64,000 nucleotides of DNA. Source: Dreissena polymorpha (lineage: Eukaryota; Mollusca; Bivalvia; Myida; Dreissenidae). This document shows positions 47,201 through 57,900 of the stretch, piece after piece. A program made the position numbers and the translations under genes. The stretch spans positions 12,743,304 through 12,807,303 of the forward strand of contig NC_068360.1 in assembly GCF_020536995.1 (NCBI RefSeq), written 5' to 3'. Positions within the stretch are counted from its first letter, which is position 1, and each line of letters opens with the position of its first letter. The notes under the pieces are model-generated. The model ran no database searches and had not been told where the DNA came from. It was given only the letters and a program-made list of their open reading frames with translations.

Positions 47201-49437
47201 TCACATGTCGTTATACGGAATGATAAGGTTTCAACGTCGTTACGCTGCATGTTAAGGTCTCTAAGGCGTTACGCGGCGTGTTAAGGTCTCAAAAGCGTTG
47301 TGCGGCATGTTAACGTCTCGGATGTCGTTATAGATGTGATTTTTGCAATAGACTTTATAACAATACACGTGCATGTGAACATCCCTTGCTTAGCGGACGT
47401 AACACGTGGTTGTGATTTGTAGGGCAGCATTGTCTCATTGGAACACACCACACTGAATCGGAACACATATTTGTATGATTATGTTAAGAAACAAACTGGA
47501 GGTGTTCCGTTGGAGTTGTAATGTAATGTGCATCTGTGAGAAAAAAGACATGCACATTTGCCAATCCTAAAATTGCTCTGCCGAAATCTACGTCCCAACT
47601 ATAAAATGCATTTTGTGAGAACGAGTGGGAACCTGGTCATGCCTAGCATTTGAGAGTTGTAACACGTTTCCGGGAATTTCCCTTGTGACAATAACAGGGA
47701 GAGCTGTGTTTAACAAGGAGCACAAACAAACAGCGTACTTTTACCTCCTATGCAGCTGGTGTGTTCTTGTGGGAGACTTCGTCGGAGAGCTTCTCGGATG
47801 TTAACTCGTTCGAAAGGGCTGAGACGAATGCAGGCTTCGTGGAGAACGTTACTGTGCTCGCGCCGGGCGTCTATTACGTGTTCGCGACCATCGTAGTGCA
47901 CGGCCGCCGGCCCCGTAACGGGGAGCTCGAGCAGAGGTACGCGACCCAGAGGCCGGCCCGGAAAGCTCCTGATAAACGTAGTAACCACAGTTCTGATTTA
48001 AACACAATTGAACTGCATTTGTCAGTTTAAAAACAAATACATCATATTTCATACAAACATGAAATTTTACACTTTTATTAAGGAGCTTTTTGGAGACTGA
48101 CCTAAAGGCAGTATGGGTATCTGTTGTTATTGTTCCTTTCTGTCTTTTGTTTGCTATAATTCTATATAATACTTGTGATTTTTTTTATGAACAACCTTTC
48201 TCTTATACAAACAATGAATGATCACTTTCGTTGCGAAAAAATAAGTGTTTATTGAGCGCTTTTATGATTTTAAATTGACATTTTGTAATCTAACAATGAA
48301 TGTGGATCGTTCTTGCTAGTAATTCGCATTAATACCGGTTAATATGTTCATGGTTAATGAGTGAGAACAAAACGGTGTTCTGGTACTGCTGACTCGGTTT
48401 GACTCAACTCAACTCAGTTATCGTAAATATAAAATATATCAACTTGTTATGCTGGTTGCTCATCAGATTATAAAAGGCATGTACAGTATTTCCACCCATA
48501 TACCAGTTATATAGAAATTCTCTACTGACAACCTCATATTTTACAATCAGTAAAAGAAAAAAAAAATTCTCGTAAAAACAAAAATAACATATTCTCAAAG
48601 TGTATGCAACATGTAATTGTCTACCAATTTCACTATTTAATTTGTGGTTGGAGCACCTAAAGTTGTCAAAGGCTGTCTTATATTTTAGCGGAATTTCAAA
48701 ACAATGCGAAATTTAACAAACTTATCATTTAACAATGGTGATCATCCAAAAGTACTGAGAAATACACCTTAAAACATAAGTATATACCATGGAATGAAAT
48801 TCTGTTTAATGTATAAATGCCCGTGTTGAGAACATCGTTACACGCCGACTCATATTTGCTGCATGTTAAACGCTGATATAGATGCATTTGCATCTGGCAT
48901 AGAGCACGATTCTAACGTGCGTTCTGGTTGTTCTCCAGCGCCGTCTATCCGCCGATGGGCGCGATGTTGCACCGCCGGAAGTCAGGAGGCGAGGAGGAAG
49001 TGCTGGACGTCTCCTTCTGCACCCAGGATGACAGGTACGCGTGTTCGCGCTGGCAGGTACTCAGTTGCAACTTAACAGATAGATGACAAAGTTGTGTGCA
49101 TCCATGACGCTGAATGAGATTCAAACATTCGCTTTTCAGTATGTATGCAGTATCAGATCTAAAACACAAACATGAGCTGCTGTCAGTATCATGCTATAGC
49201 TGTTGTTACGCATAATGTTCAGCTCCCACTGATTGCAGGGGTGCGGAGTTCGGGTACGGCCTGGGCGACTACCCGCTGGACTCCGTGCAGCTCCGGGGCC
49301 TCTACTACCTTGACTTCAGGGACACCATTTGGGTCACCAAACCCACCAACATGGAGAATAACCCCAAGGGCGAGACGTACCATTCCGAGCAAACTGATAT
49401 GCACTTCGGTGCATTTATGGTGGATAAAGCTGTCTAA
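43905..49437 (+). CDS. TNF superfamily ligand C, complete six-exon gene
   Basis: Predicted 316-aa type II membrane cytokine. The exons are 43905-44243, 44582-44636, 45694-45774, 47756-47936, 48939-49034 and 49239-49437. All introns are GT-AG and phases chain exactly (0, 1, 1, 2, 2), totalling 951 nt. In order: a cytoplasmic tail of about 50 residues, a membrane segment at about 51-75 (VVISMLLVSFISHLLLHVQL), a short stalk, a furin-type RQKR at 134-137 (SRRARQKR|HVP), then the TNF domain. Landmarks are GVFLWE, APGVYYVFA, SFCTQDD and a C-terminal MHFGAFMVDKAV. The first in-frame ATG was chosen as the start; a second Met is 8 residues later. Cleavage would release a soluble ligand of about 179 residues. 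Subfamily is unclear; it is distinct from B and close to locus D. Confidence 0.87.
44582..44636 (+). CDS. Ligand C exon 2: short linker
   Basis: 18 codons plus one base (TRSKLESQDQIQRSGTSR). Acceptor gttgctgcag, donor gga|gtgagt. A short, polar, low-complexity linker preceding the protease site. Confidence 0.7.
44637..45693. other. Ligand C intron 2, with a 63-bp duplication
   Basis: AT-rich intron of 1.06 kb. At 45389-45514 a 63-bp segment (ttttagtaagttatagata...) is present twice in tandem with one substitution near its start. Nothing else is recognised. Confidence 0.6.
45694..45774 (+). CDS. Ligand C exon 3: furin site
   Basis: Phase 1 to 1, reading ARQKRHVPASPNFFFRGRSG then VNPSTR. The split codon at the junction supplies R132, extending the basic cluster. 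Only this frame is compatible with exons 2 and 4 and it places RQKR exactly where a released TNF ligand is cut. Donor ag|gtaagt is consensus. Confidence 0.82.
46195..47330. repeat. 30-bp minisatellite, about 37 copies, in ligand C intron 3
   Basis: The unit is gttatgcggcatgttaaggt then ctcacaggtc (30 nt). Variants exchange gttatgcgg/gttgtgcgt and cacagg/catggg. The array is open in several plus-strand frames because 30 is a multiple of 3. It ends about 425 bp before exon 4. Confidence 0.96.
47756..47936 (+). CDS. Ligand C exon 4: first half of the TNF domain
   Basis: Phase 1 to 2. GVFLWETSSESFS...AGFVENVTVLAPGVYYVFA; the GVYYVFA strand is the family signature. High GC (GCC, CGC and GAG codons) against AT-rich introns. 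Confidence 0.9.
48939..49034 (+). CDS. Ligand C exon 5: middle of the TNF domain
   Basis: Phase 2 to 2, 31 full codons. AVYPPMGAMLHRRKSGGEEE then VLDVSFCTQDD. Confidence 0.87.
49239..49437 (+). CDS. Ligand C exon 6: end of the TNF domain
   Basis: 65 codons plus taa. VQLRGLYYLDFRDTIWVTK is the loop-strand preceding the closing HFGAFMV strand. Acceptor ctgattgcag. Confidence 0.9.
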
Positions 49438-50339
49438 AGCCATATGTGAACTGTATGAACCAATACCATTTACTTAGGACAACTTATATTAAGTATGATG
49501 TGGTTGTAAAAGAGGTCATTTCATCGGCTTGAACTGAATGCCGGTTGGGTGTTTTGGTTTCGTGTGTGTGTTGATACTGATGTTAATCAGTATTGTGTAC
49601 GTTTTATAAACCCACGAGACCACGGTGGAAACACCAATCTAAGGGAAGCAATTCATAGTAAGCACACTGGCTAACATTTCATGCATGGATACAATTGTAA
49701 ACTAAATCAGTTAATCAAAATGTGTTTACGATTTATATTGATTGTTTTGTTTTACTCGTTTATGATGTTGTTGGTGGTGTTTAAATTCTACTTCCGATGT
49801 AGCATTTGTTGTTATTGTTTTCTGATGTGAAAAGTATTATTATTAGGAGGTTTAATTTGCTTTTGCATCATACATGCTTCGCACACTTTATAATCTGATC
49901 GCACGTGTTTTTTAATGCATTGTTATTTTCTGGCTTCATTTACACGAGTGAAGTTTAACAACACTTTCAGTGCAAATGGGACATGCCAACATAGCTGCAA
50001 AACATGTCGATAATAAAAATGTCTTCATATACATGTTAATGTAGTTCATTCATGTGTAAATTGTACAGCATGTGTTATTTTTGATATTAATTATGAGATT
50101 AATAAATTATTGACATTTCCATCTGAGTTGTTCTACTCGTAGTATGATAGAAACGTGATTTTGTTAAGAGATAATTCGAACCGTGGAGCTCTATAAGTAC
50201 GAAACTTATGGAAGAAATGCACAATAATACGAATATATATAAAGGAATAACGTAGATATAAATTAATGAGTAGCAAGTGTTGCACACCAAATAAATGCAC
50301 GTGTAATAAAGACTATGTCTGTTTTCTGTATCACTACTT
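49438..50339. other. 3' UTR / spacer between loci C and D
   Basis: AT-rich sequence. No membrane-segment or furin-site exon for locus D was found here. Confidence 0.5.
50012..50017 (+). terminator. Possible poly(A) signal of ligand C
   Basis: AATAAA lies about 575 nt after the stop at 49437. Several further AATAAA hexamers follow (for example near 50100 and 50290-50306). Confidence 0.3.
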
Positions 50340-51050
50340 GTTTCATGTGCTTGTGTCTTCTTGTACTTGATAAACTACTGGTGGCCCCTATGTTATCTGT
50401 TTCTGGATGACATACTGGTTTTTCATGTACTCTATTTCTATATCACAGACTGGTTTTATGTTCGATGCCTCTTCTGTTGCACAGACTGATTTAAGTATCA
50501 TGGTGTTTGTTTCTTTCACAACAGACTGGTTTCATGTACACTGTGTCTTCTGTTCCTAGGTCTCAGACTGGTTTTTATGTACACTGTGTCTTCTGTTCCT
50601 AGATCACAGACTGGTTTCATGTACACTGTGTATTCTGTTCCTATATAACATGCTGGTTTCTTCTGTTCCTCGATCACAGACTGATTTTGTGAACATTATG
50701 TTGTCTCTTCCTATAAAACAGACTGGTTTCATGTCCAGTGTGTCTTCTGTTTCTAGATAACTGGCTGCTTTCATGTACACTGTGTCTTCTGTTTTAAGAT
50801 CACACACTGGTATCATGTGTTCTTGCTCTTTTATTTCTAGATCACACACTGGTATCGTGTGTTCTTGCTCGCATATTTTTGGATCACATACTGGTTTCAC
50901 GTGCACTGTGTCTTCTGTTTTTTAGATCATCACAGAGTGATTGTATGAACAATTTATCTTCAATTTTTAGATCACAGGCTGGTTGTATGTACAATGTGTC
51001 TTCTATTTCTAGATCACAGACTGGTTCAATGTAATCGTATTTTCTGTCCG
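50340..51050. repeat. 42-bp minisatellite, about 16 copies, abutting a TNF exon
   Basis: The unit is ctggtttcatgtacactgtg then tcttctgttcctagatcaca and ga (42 nt), with some shortened units. Each full unit carries a pyrimidine-rich tract followed by TAG, resembling a 3' splice site. The last diverged unit merges into the real acceptor of the exon at 51054. Confidence 0.93.
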
Positions 51051-51053
51051 TAG

Positions 51054-51204
51054 ACCTTCTGTGGGTGAAAGAACTCTGCGACGATGAGACGTTTCATCCG
51101 GAGTGGAGCGGGTCGTTTGTGAAGAGCGTCATGATCATGAAGCCAGGCATCTACTTTGTGTTCGCAAAAATTGGCGTCAATGGGCTTGCCAACCATTCCA
51201 CGTA
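51054..51204 (+). CDS. Locus D exon a: first half of a TNF domain
   Basis: Phase 1 to 2. LLWVKELCDDETFHPEWSGS then FVKSVMIMKPGIYFVFAKIG; PGIYFVFA matches PGVYYVFA of ligand C exon 4. Donor cgta|gtgagt. If joined to ligand C exon 3, the split codon would be GAC (Asp). Confidence 0.8.
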
Positions 51205-51565
51205 GTGAGTTGAGTTTTCATGACAGCCCATTTTAAAGGCAAACAGAATTTAGAAATAAACGTACAGTTCTGATACGTACGGAATCAGGCTGACTAATAT
51301 ATTAAAAACTATAGAACTATCATAGACGTATGCAAAACAAAAAATATAACATCATTATATATTCATGAATTGCCTTTTCAACGAATTCATAAAATAGTGT
51401 TTGCAAGAGCGACCGATGGTAGAAGTGACAACGAGTCTCAGACGAGTTGTACTGCGGTCATATTTCAAGTACATTAAAGCTGTAAAATAAAACGCATTTC
51501 ATTGCACAACGTTCAAGTACAAAGTGCCCTTGTGTGTGAAGATACGCGATGTGTTCTCATTACAG

Positions 51566-51654
51566 CGCCCCGGGCCTGATGCTAATGAAGACACACCGAC
51601 GTCACCGGCACCAATATAACGGCTAGAGACCGCCTAACCTACACAGGACAATAG
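51566..51654 (+). pseudogene. Locus D exon b: disrupted middle exon
   Basis: Acceptor ctcattacag, donor aatag|gtgagc. The phase-2 frame starts APGLMLMKTHRRHRHQYNG and then stops. A different frame near the 3' end resembles ligand C (TQDN before the split codon). The 7-nt length difference from the 96-nt homologue explains the frame loss. Confidence 0.6.
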
Positions 51655-53317
51655 GTGAGCGAATGACCCGCATTTCAAATACAACATGATCTCCTCTGAA
51701 ATAACTGCACTGAAAATTGTAACTGTTGATGTCAGCAATTTGATTCATGAACCTTACAAGAACAGACTTACACGCAGTTTTGCTGAGATGAAAATAATTG
51801 ATTCCAACTTCCAAAAAATTGTATGACCATACGAATATCCCAGTGGTAAGTCTTCTCATTAATGGCTTAGACTCATATAAGTGCGACACACGATGTCTAT
51901 GGTTTATACGAGGTCATTATGCGGTTCTTCATGATTGAATTTAGAAAACTTGCACTTTGTACCTTTTCAATATGTCTTTGATTGTAGAATTTCATTTCAA
52001 TAACGTTGGTACCAAAATAGTTTTCTATAATTAGCACATTTTTCTTAAATCTTCTATTTAAAGTGCATACGTTGTTTCAAAATCATTTCCTAGACTTTAA
52101 ATGTTTTCCACTACAAAAAGCATATTTCTATAAAATCGGTTGTATTATTCACTCGATTCTTGTGTTTCAATATTTTTGTTAAGTATATATACCACGAGTG
52201 AGCTTTGGCGTTCCCATGACTTTCTTAATAGTTGTATGGTTTACCTGCTCGTTCGCAAGAGTAAGTTATCTCGTTCACAATTCTTAATAACTCATAGGAA
52301 CGAGGTACTTAATCGTGAAACCGTAATAAATAAACACACACACACCCGTCACTTATGCAAGCGTACAGACCTGTGTGTAGTACATTTTTATAGAATGCAC
52401 ATGTATTCTACCATATGGTCATCGCCCCAGAAGACATTTTAATTGGGTCCCGGGGCTCGTGCCAGGAGACATACCATGCAAGAGACCGGGCGACCATGTT
52501 TCTTTTTAATTCTCGATATGAAGCATATAGTACTATAAATCTCGCTTAAATGTCTAAATGGTCCACACAAGTCACGTACATGGATTATGAAGAAGCTGGG
52601 ATAGAAGGTGCGACCCATGTGTGCTGGCGTTAGTGTTAGTACGCGACGAAGAAACATCTCACGACCAGAATGTTGAGCCTTTTAATAGCTTTTTAAATAG
52701 CTACAGTACATAGAAAGCCAATTATGAGGACTTTTGTTATTATTAAAAAGTAAGCTTCTGCCGCCTTAGACGACAGGTCGTTGTGTCGAGGTTCTATTCA
52801 AAAGCAACTTCAGCACATCGACAACGATGTTTATAAAACTTGGTTTGTTTGTTGTTGTATTTAACACGAAATTTATCATGTAACTGCCAAATCATTGTTT
52901 GCGTATTGATATTGATAATGTATTAATTTATATAATTAATGCTCTCATTCCATGTCAAAAAAAAAAGGGAATCGTTTCGGAAATTGGTGTACGGTCTGCG
53001 ATTTTCATAGAATCGGTGCCTATGGACGTAACAACAGAGTTGTGTATGGAAAGAGTCCGCATTTTCTACTCGATTATGTAAAAAACACACTATCCAACAG
53101 CATCACAAGAACACACATTAAGAACATTCAAATACACTCAATTCCTGAGTAGCCTTAGCTACGTAAAAAAACAAACTATCACTGACAAAGTTTCCGTCAG
53201 AGCTCATTTTTCAACGCAAACTCAATTTGCCGTATTGCATGTGCATTTAAGAATAAAGAATAAACAGCTAAGCGATTGGCATTGAGAATTAAGCGGTTTA
53301 CTATTACCTTCTTTCAG
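51655..53317. other. Locus D second intron
   Basis: 1.66 kb with no recognised exon. A GC-richer patch at 52440-52660 is unexplained. Confidence 0.45.
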
Positions 53318-53513
53318 AGGCCTGCCCTATACCCATCAAAATAACCGACCATACAGCCCGCTGGATACGCTTCCGATATCCGGCCTGTTTCGGCTCCGCA
53401 AGAACGAGAAGTTGTTCGTGAAGGTGCGAGACCACCCAATGGGCGCTTTGTACGACCTGGATGGCAATCACACCCACTTTGGGGCCTTCATGGTTCAAAC
53501 TAAGGATAGCTGA
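53318..53513 (+). CDS. Locus D exon c: end of a TNF domain
   Basis: Phase 2, 65 codons plus tga. Contains SPLDTLPISGLFRLRKNEKL and closes THFGAFMVQTKDS, parallel to HFGAFMVDKAV of ligand C. Acceptor accttctttcag. Skipping exon b would keep phase with exon a (both phase 2). Confidence 0.82.
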
Positions 53514-53727
53514 GGCGGTGAGCGGATGGGCTGCCTTCCGGTTCGGATAAAGTTTGTCTTAGACATTGAGTACTTACAAACTACCGTCTTAACGAATAGC
53601 GTGTGTACAGACTTCTTACAAAGAACCTGAACGTCGGAATTGGTGCTGCCAACAGGCAGTGAAATTTAATTTATTAATTGCCGACACTTTGCTCTAAAAT
53701 ATATTATAATGATAATAACTTGCGAAA

Positions 53728-53940
53728 ATGAAAAAGAACAAATATTTAAGCAGATGCATAAACGCTATAATGAATAGCACATATACATCTTATTATATCC
53801 TGTTTTGCTTGTTGGGTGCGCTGGTTTTCTGCCAAGCTTTTCAGACACCGGAGTCCATTGTCCAAGCGGCCGGTAAGCCGATTATTGGGCCCTTCATTGG
53901 TATCTACTATGCCATACAACCAGAAGAGCACGTGGTCTAG
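53728..53940 (+). CDS. Small ORF, possible secreted or membrane peptide
   Basis: A 70-codon frame from a true ATG, 215 nt after the locus D stop. A hydrophobic stretch (YYILFCLLGALVFCQAF) at about residues 22-38 could be a signal or membrane segment, followed by TPESIVQAAGKPIIGPFIGI and a tag stop. The 3' half is GC-richer than its surroundings. No family recognised. It may be a fragment within the locus D 3' region rather than a gene. Confidence 0.25.
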   Translation: MKKNKYLSRCINAIMNSTYTSYYILFCLLGALVFCQAFQTPESIVQAAGKPIIGPFIGIYYAIQPEEHVV

Positions 53941-54845
53941 CAGTAATGCCAGTTGCCAGTATTAACGCAGACTTTATACTTATCAGTGATTGTGTGCCCT
54001 ATAATTTGAAAATAACTGATTGTAATACATTACGTGAAAGTATGTATCACAGATGTATCAACCCATTTGAAGTTTGTGCAAATCATAATGATTGACATGC
54101 TTTAACTTGTGTCTTATTAGGACAATCACTCTGTTAACGGGCCTTCTTGAAATTATACAAGGTATTGTGGCGGTTGTATTTAACATTTAGAGTAAAAGTG
54201 TTCATTAAAAGTCTGTCGGGATTTACATAACACACTGTTCAAGATGTGTTTTGTATAGACCGAATAACTTCCTATATAACATATTAAACACGTGAATTCA
54301 AGTATGCTACATACATTAATATGGAATACTTCTCCAACACGTACATCGACATGTATTGTGAATCCCTTCATGCGTCAATGTATATTGTTTTCATTTATGT
54401 ATCTGCGTATGTGCGTTACCCTCAGGTTGTATTTGGTGCCTTGCTTATTACATCAGTTGTGTTGCATTGTTACCGACTTCATTGTTAGTTTTAATGCAAT
54501 TGTAATTCGACTAAAGAAGTAAGTGGAACTTGTTTAAATAAATGAAATGCCAACATTACTTAACTAAATTCCTTTTCCTTTGTGCTGAAGTTGGCATTCT
54601 CATTAAATTAGGGAAAAAAGAATCGGTTCCAACTTTCAAGGGTTTGGAGTTGGATACCGACTTAATGGAAGCAAAGCTCCCTTAAGAAAAAATAGGCAAA
54701 CATAGAATCTTTCTTCATACGGTTGAACGTACTATAACTTTGAACAAACTATAACCTTTGCTTGGTAACATTACCTTGTTGCAAAGTTGTAATCCCAGGC
54801 AGGGGCGTAGATAACCTCCAACATTGGGGAAGGCGGACGCAAGGT
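53941..54845. other. Intergenic, nothing recognised
   Basis: AT-rich sequence running into the assembly gap. It shows no similarity to the 2.57-kb unit on the other side. Confidence 0.4.
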
Positions 54846-54945
54846 NNNNNNNNNNNNNNNNNNNNNNNNNNNNNNNNNNNNNNNNNNNNNNNNNNNNNNN
54901 NNNNNNNNNNNNNNNNNNNNNNNNNNNNNNNNNNNNNNNNNNNNN
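54846..54945. other. Assembly gap of exactly 100 N
   Basis: A run of 100 N, the conventional size for a gap of unknown length. It lies at the left edge of the 2.57-kb tandem array. Confidence 0.99.
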
Positions 54946-57900
54946 GGATTTTTTGCTGGAAATTGACATTTTTGGGGGTATTTTAAAAAAAACACCACAA
55001 AAAGACATTATCAAAATTGCTTAGAGTGAAATATCTGACAAGTTCATTCTTCCCCACCCCGCATAAGCCCCACGGCCTGTCCATATGGTTTGTTTGGTAT
55101 TTTGTTGCAGATATTGAACCAACACAACAGCTTTAACTCTCTAAAAGGACATTTAAGCTTTTACAGCCCTTAAATCGCCTTCTTCGGACCGAAAACACCC
55201 CCGCATGTGAAAATGTGATCTAAATGGCCAAATGGACAGATAATCCAGCCAAACTTAATATATTGGTGCAATATGAATAGGAAGATAATAATATGCAGAA
55301 AACACATTTCATGCAGAACATATTTTTCCTTTAGGTTACAATATACTAAATCTTTTTGGAGTGCAATGCTATACTCTTTAAAAACCTGAACATCATTTAT
55401 AAGAAACACAATTCTCTGTGTGGGCACTTGCCATGACTTTATTTTAGAATGTTTCTTTGTGCATGTGGTAGGGAAAACATTGATGTTTAACAGAAATTCA
55501 CTCATTTGCTTGAAGGTTAAAGACTACATGATACTTTGACAGATGGCGGAAACCCACATCCACTGGTACGAACCCGGTAAATTGGATGGCTGTAAAACAG
55601 TGACCGCTGATTCGCATCGAGTTCTTTCTTGCAAAACGCATGACCCCCCTTTTTTATTGTCTAAATCATTGCGACTTGGAATGCTCTTTAAGAAAAGGTA
55701 TGGTTATGGGGGTCTCTATGCGCAAAAGTTTGACTTTATTTTTGTTGAAGTTATTGCTTTTACATTGAATTTGTGTAGAAAATCTTTTTGTATATTGTAA
55801 CCTAAACTAGCTTTAGGTAAAAATGAAATATCATCTGCAAGTGCAAAATATGACTGGGAAAGCTGATTTTTGGTCATTTCTTAACAAAGAGAAGAAAATA
55901 AGTGCCTTAAATGCATGAATTCAGATAATTTGACCTGGAATAGTTGTTTTTCAAGTTGACCCCCCACCCTGATATAGCCAAATAAGGGCTAAATTGCTTT
56001 CCGACTTGAATTCAAAGGCATATTGGTTGACCGTGTAGCGTTAGTGTGCTACATGAAGTCAGAATTCAACGCCAGGAACTCCGTGATCCAGTAACGCAAC
56101 AATAGCTAGTGCATAAAGCATGAACATTCAAACAGAGCCCCATTTCACACCGACATGGAATGGCGGACATTTTTACAGTTTGGACAGTGCAGCAGACACT
56201 TATTGAGGCAGCTTCATATTTAGTACAATCATGAACATAACAGGTTTATTACTTCATATTATTCATAAAAATACACTAAAAATACTTAAATGCATGTTTT
56301 TTTTGCCATTTTATATCTATTTTTTATTGGGAATTTTGACTTTTTCAGGTAGAGGAATGTCTGCAACTAAGCCGAGGGCCACTGGATAAGGGTTGTTGAT
56401 GGTAAAACAGGTAATAATACTAAATTATTATCATGTACGCAAGCAAATAAGCATATTTATGATGCTTAAGGGTGTGAAATACTGTCATAATCAGGTTTGT
56501 GGTCACTCAAACCCTTGCCGCTTGCAATTCCCCGTGCAGTTTGTATGGATAGTTCCGCGTCCTGACACGTAAAGCTCGCGCTTTGTTGGCAGCAGAAGTT
56601 GGCACTTAACAGGTTTATCCTTGTTCCTAAGCATGTATGCAGTGCATCTGAGTTGATATGCTACTTGTAACCCTACAATTAGCTTGTGTTTGGTATTGTT
56701 TTCTCACAATATGCTTACAGTCATGGTCCCCGGCTTGAAAGGATGTGGCGTCCGACTTAACATAGGATTGTTGTAGCAAGTGTCCCCTTCATCATTGACC
56801 TTAGAGGGATCTTTTTGCCAAAATGTGGCACTTTCAGCAACCAGTTTAGTTTTTCATTTGGTACATGCTTCTCCTCATTCAGTGATTTATGGGAAGTATT
56901 GACCTTATTTGCTTGTCTTTGCATACAAAGGTGACATGGATCAATGATATGTGTTGTGTTGAGAATTCTGCGGGAAGCTGTGTCCCCCAGAAGATGTACT
57001 AGAAACCTCTTTCAGGAAGCCTGCATTGATCTGAGCTGCCTTTCTGCCCCTGTTACTTCATAGAACTTCATTTCTAAGCTTATAATGCTCTCCAACATAT
57101 ATGTATCTTGTTCATTTTAACCTTTCCTTCTAGTTTAAACCCCCAAAATGAGCATTTTTGTCTTTTCGCTCAGTTATTAACGCCCATTTTGACCAGATTG
57201 CCACCATAAAAATAGTCAAAAGTACTTGTTTTGCGCCCAAAATATGAAATTTTGTATTCTCTTGAAACCTCTGAATGACAGCTGGCAGAGCATATTGACC
57301 ATCTGCTGCAGTTTAAAGGCAACCCATGGCATTATATGCTAGAATATACCATTTGCGACTGGTAAATAAATGGGCTCCGAGCAACAAGGCGCTTTCAAGA
57401 TTTCACACTTTTATAAGTGTGAAACAACAAGTTATAGGAAGCTTATTGATTTCTACACTTCAAAGTATCTTTGATCTCTCATTTTTGCTTATTTGTTGTT
57501 TGTCTTGGATGAAATTGGATATTTTTGCTGGGAAATTGACATTTTTGGGGGTATTTAAAAAAAACACACACAAAAAAGACATTATCAAAATTGCTTAGAG
57601 TGAAAATATCTGACAAGTTCATTCTTTCCCCACCCCGCATAAGCCCCACGTGCCTGTCCATATGGTTTGTTTTGGTATTTTGTTGCAGATATTGAACACA
57701 ACAGCTTTAACTCTTAAAGGGACATTTAAGCTTTAACAGCCCTTAAATCGCCTTCTTCGGACCGAAACACCCGCATGTGAAAATGTGATCTAAAATGGCC
57801 AAATGGACAGATATCCAGCCAAACTTAATATATTGGTGCAATATGAATAGGAAGATAATAATATGCAAGAAAAACACATTTCATGCAGAACATATTTTTC

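Larger units (their letters stand above)
51054..53513 (+). pseudogene. TNF ligand D: three-exon TNF-domain cassette, damaged
   Basis: Three regions are homologous in sequence, order and intron phase (1, 2, 2) to ligand C exons 4-6: 51054-51204, 51566-51654 and 53318-53513. The first and third are intact and well conserved. The middle one is 89 nt where C has 96, is frame-disrupted relative to C and meets an in-frame stop about 20 codons in, although its end still resembles C (TQDN against TQDD). No membrane, stalk or furin exon lies between C and D. It is either a decaying paralogue that lost its 5' half, or a second cassette once spliced to the N-terminal exons of C. A sequencing error in the middle exon cannot be excluded. 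Confidence 0.65.
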
